Source: QVMG01 sp032073245 (GTDB lineage: Bacteria; Bacteroidota; Bacteroidia; Bacteroidales; Tannerellaceae). From it: DNA of 64,000 bases. The number at the start of each line of letters is the position of its first letter. The first letter of the stretch is position 1. Below, piece by piece: positions 61,510-64,000 of the stretch. The stretch lies in NCBI GenBank assembly GCA_032073245.1, contig DAMANX010000001.1, positions 62,001 through 126,000 on the forward strand, in the 5' to 3' direction. The notes under the pieces were generated by a model that worked only from the letters and a program-made list of their open reading frames with translations, ran no database searches and was not told the DNA's origin. The position numbers were made by a program, and so were the translations under genes.

Positions 61510-62853
61510 ATGAATAACTCTCACAATACTTATAAGGAACACTATAAAGCGCTTATTTTTTTAGGCGTTCCCATTGTAATTGGACAAATCGGTCAGATTG
61601 TATTAGGTTTTGCTGATACGTTAATGATTGGGCATCATAGTACAAACGAATTGGGTGCAGCCTCTTTTGTAAATAATATGTTTACAATGGCTATTATTTT
61701 CAGTACCGGATTTTCGTATGGTCTAACCCCGATAGTTGGAAATTTCTTCGGTAATAACGATTCTGCTGCAATCGGTCGAATCCTTAAAAACAGTTTATTA
61801 GCAAATACTCTTGTTGCGGTATTATTAACAGTAATAATGACTATATTATACTTTAATATCGAAAGACTCGGTCAACCGGAAGAATTAATACCTCTAATTA
61901 AACCCTATTTTATTGTCTTACTTCTTTCCCTGTTATTTGTTCTTTTATTTAATGCTTTCAAACAATTTGCGGATGGTATAACCGATACCAAAACATCCAT
62001 GTGGATATTAATTGGTGGTAATATTCTAAATATTGTTGGTAATTACATTTTGATCTATGGTAAACTGGGGTTACCGGAAATGGGATTGGTTGGAGCGGGA
62101 ATCAGTACTCTTTTCTCACGTATAATCATGCTTGTAACATTTGTGATTATATTCTTCTTCACAAAACATTATCATATATATAGAGAAAAGTTTAAAGAAT
62201 CCCGATTAAATTTACCTGACTTCAAGAAACTAAACAATTTAGGTTGGCCTCTTGCTTTTCAGATGGGGATGGAAACCGCTTCTTTCAGCTTAAGCGCTAT
62301 TATGATCGGTTGGATCGGAACAACTGCATTAGCTGCACATCAGGTGATGTTATCTATCTCACAAATAGGGTTTATGATGTATTATGGTATGGGAGCTGCA
62401 GTTGCAGTGAGAGTGAGTAATTTCCGTGGAAAGGGAGATACACGGAATATTCGCCGTTCGGCCTATGCAGGCTTCCATATTATCATGGTTATGTCCGTAT
62501 TTGTCTCAATTCCTTTATACCTATTAAGAAATCATCTCGGAGGATTGTTTACCGATAGTCAAGAAGTCAGTACTTTAGTAGCAGGATTGATTATTCCTTT
62601 TATCCTGTATCAATTTGGAGATGGATTACAAATAACATTTGCCAATGCCCTACGCGGTATTTCAGATGTAAAACCCATGATGGTTGTAGCCTTTATAGCC
62701 TACTTTATCATCTCTTTACCTTTAGGTTACTTTTTTGCTTTTGTATTAAATATGGGTACTTACGGTGTATGGATGGCATTCCCATTCGGATTAACAAGTG
62801 CTGGCCTGATGTTTTATTTTCGTTTTCAGAGAAAAACGAAACAAGGATTGTAG
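61510..62853 (+). CDS. MATE-family efflux transporter
   Basis: 447 residues with twelve TM segments in two halves. FLGVPIVIGQIGQIVLGFADTLMIG at the start (in pieces) and LGWPLAFQMGMETASFSLSAIMIGWIG in the middle are the matching first helices of each half, and the MATE-conserved ALAAHQVMLSISQIGFM follows. It exports cationic drugs or metabolites using Na+ or H+. Single gene. Confidence 0.93.
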   Translation: MNNSHNTYKEHYKALIFLGVPIVIGQIGQIVLGFADTLMIGHHSTNELGAASFVNNMFTMAIIFSTGFSYGLTPIVGNFFGNNDSAAIGRILKNSLLANTLVAVLLTVIMTILYFNIERLGQPEELIPLIKPYFIVLLLSLLFVLLFNAFKQFADGITDTKTSMWILIGGNILNIVGNYILIYGKLGLPEMGLVGAGISTLFSRIIMLVTFVIIFFFTKHYHIYREKFKESRLNLPDFKKLNNLGWPLAFQMGMETASFSLSAIMIGWIGTTALAAHQVMLSISQIGFMMYYGMGAAVAVRVSNFRGKGDTRNIRRSAYAGFHIIMVMSVFVSIPLYLLRNHLGGLFTDSQEVSTLVAGLIIPFILYQFGDGLQITFANALRGISDVKPMMVVAFIAYFIISLPLGYFFAFVLNMGTYGVWMAFPFGLTSAGLMFYFRFQRKTKQGL

Positions 62854-62860
62854 CTACACA

Positions 62861-63472
62861 TTAAATCAGCTTCTTTTCAAAAGCCATCTTAACTAACATC
62901 ATGGAGTTTTTTGCGCCTAACTTCAATATAAGATTTTTTCGGTATGTTTTTATTGTTTCAATACTGAGAAATACTTTATCTGCGATTTCCTGATTAGTAT
63001 AGCCGTCTACAATAAGCCGTAGTAACTCTTGCTCACGAGCTGTAAGCCAGATAGTTTGTTCCGTCTGCTTTTTCATCATAACATCGATTTCATCGCATAA
63101 AAATATTTCCCCATTCATAACTGCTTCGATACCCGCAATCACTTCTTCTGATAAGGAATTTTTCAATATATAACCCGAAGCACCATTATCCATAACACGC
63201 TTTGCTACCGAGTATTCGTCGTGAGTTGTAAGTACCAGAACTTTTATATCAGGATATTTTTGCAAAACTTCCATACAATAATCAATACCACTTCCATCTG
63301 GTAGATTAAGATCAAGCAAAAGTACATTTGGAACATCTAAAGCCAATGCCCTCCTACATTCGTTTAAAGTATTCGATGTTCCGGTCACTTTTGCTATACC
63401 TGATTCATTAATAGATAAGCATAAACCTTCTACCAGCATTTTGTGGTCGTCTGTAATATGTACTTTTATCAT
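62861..63472 (-). CDS. LuxR-type (NarL-family) response regulator
   Basis: 203 residues. Receiver domain with acidic DDHK at 8-11, phosphoacceptor in LLLDLNLPDGSG near Asp55, Thr in LVLTTHDEY and Lys in YILKNSLSE. C-terminal GerE HTH: LTAREQELLRLIVDGYTNQEIA and LSIETIKTYRKNLILKLGA. It overlaps the kinase gene by four bases (ATGA), forming a two-component pair. Confidence 0.94.
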   Translation of the reverse strand: MIKVHITDDHKMLVEGLCLSINESGIAKVTGTSNTLNECRRALALDVPNVLLLDLNLPDGSGIDYCMEVLQKYPDIKVLVLTTHDEYSVAKRVMDNGASGYILKNSLSEEVIAGIEAVMNGEIFLCDEIDVMMKKQTEQTIWLTAREQELLRLIVDGYTNQEIADKVFLSIETIKTYRKNLILKLGAKNSMMLVKMAFEKKLI

Positions 63473-64000
63473 GATAATTCAATTTCTATATTTGTTTCTG
63501 TTCCATTCCCTGGCGAAGAATAAATGTTCATTTTTCCATTATATGCAGAAACTCTCGTTCGAATATTTTCTAAACCTGCACCAAGATTTACCTTCTGTAT
63601 ATCAAAGCCGGCACCATCGTCTCTGACTGTTAAAGATATTAATCCATTATCTATCATTAATTGAACATTTATCAGAGTAGCATTGGCATGTTTTACTACA
63701 TTATTAACCAATTCATAAGCACAACGATATATCAATACCTCAAGACGGCTATCTAAGCGTTGATTTCCTCCTACATATTGAAAATCAGCACCGGGTATAG
63801 CCCGACAAAAGTCTTCAATTGACACTTTCAGCCCATTACGAATAAGTGATGCAGGCATCATGTGATGAGCAATACGACGTAGTTCTACAACTGTCTGGTC
63901 AAGCATTTCCATTGCGTTATGGAAACGGATATTCTGTGGGTTATCTTTCGCTGGTTCTTTAGCATCTTTCAGATTTAATTTGATTACCGATAACATTCCT
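63469..64000 (-). CDS. HisKA_3 sensor histidine kinase (5' truncated by window edge)
   Basis: At least 176 residues are visible and the frame continues past the right edge (the codon before the internal Met is Gly, as in the GLGG of this family), so the ATG at 63996 is not the true start. The C-terminal end of the DHp helix (MLSVIKLNLKD), then RIAHHMMPASL, the N-box ELVNNVVKHANA and the G-box VRDDGAGFD and GAGLENIRTRV are those of NarX/DegS-like kinases. The phosphorylated His and the sensor domain lie outside the window. Partner of the regulator at 62861-63472. Confidence 0.93.
   Translation of the reverse strand, partial: GMLSVIKLNLKDAKEPAKDNPQNIRFHNAMEMLDQTVVELRRIAHHMMPASLIRNGLKVSIEDFCRAIPGADFQYVGGNQRLDSRLEVLIYRCAYELVNNVVKHANATLINVQLMIDNGLISLTVRDDGAGFDIQKVNLGAGLENIRTRVSAYNGKMNIYSSPGNGTETNIEIELS

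Overview
The window reads as an ordinary chromosomal stretch of a Bacteroidales bacterium (Bacteroidota), probably of the Dysgonomonas/Parabacteroides kind. The grounds are low G+C, Bacteroidetes -7 promoter boxes (TAnnTTTG) before at least a dozen genes, a TonB-dependent receptor with a CarboxypepD_reg plug paired with a lipoprotein, an S46 dipeptidyl-peptidase, secreted proteins with C-terminal sorting-type domains, and the GTPase-impaired EF-G paralogue typical of the group. The genus is an inference. No rRNA, tRNA, CRISPR, phage or transposase gene was seen.

Layout. 1-3.9 kb: a truncated secreted metalloprotease, a TPR protein overlapping an alkyltransferase-like protein, a charged coiled-coil protein and a patatin lipase. 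4.1-9.5 kb: a Sel1-repeat protein, an HSP90-like ATPase and a helical-repeat protein in one run. 9.6-15.2 kb: pirin, an IMP dehydrogenase-family enzyme with a small Cys-tailed protein, and an orphan MacB/FtsX permease. 15.5-22.5 kb: a complete TetR-controlled ABC-2 export system (TolC, HlyD-type adaptor, two ATPases, two permeases) with a 29-bp operator-like palindrome. 22.9-27.6 kb: M23 peptidase, thioredoxin, an unknown protein, a GNAT acetyltransferase, a uracil-DNA-glycosylase-fold protein and glutamine synthetase.

27.8-33.7 kb holds the most unusual operon: a membrane NapC/NrfH-type tetraheme cytochrome fused to a SUMF1-like domain, a Tat-exported Gfo/Idh/MocA dehydrogenase, a Tat-exported TIM-barrel isomerase, a hemerythrin/RIC-like protein with a degraded metal site, a LuxR-type regulator, a DUF2007 protein and a small membrane protein. 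Together they look like an extracytoplasmic sugar-oxidation or epimerisation pathway wired to the quinone pool, with its own regulators. 33.8-37.5 kb: glutamate dehydrogenase, then an AmgK-like kinase fused to a RapZ C-terminal domain and overlapping a MurU-like nucleotidyltransferase (cell-wall sugar recycling). 37.6-45.2 kb: repeat lipoprotein, TonB-dependent receptor, a 729-bp non-coding element with 98-bp inverted ends, ENPP phosphodiesterase and O-acetylhomoserine sulfhydrylase. 45.5-58.9 kb: YkgJ protein, beta-helix surface protein, EF-G2, HemW, a zeta-toxin-like kinase pair, DPP11, cardiolipin synthase, CYTH and Smr-domain proteins. 59-64 kb: TapB-like secreted protein, MscS channel, a DUF3008 mini-gene, MATE exporter and a LuxR-type two-component system cut by the right edge.

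Between genes lie at least seven families of nested palindromic repeats. One family shows compensatory base changes in its stems, another lies in frame inside an ABC ATPase gene, and a third supplies the stop codon of the gene before it.
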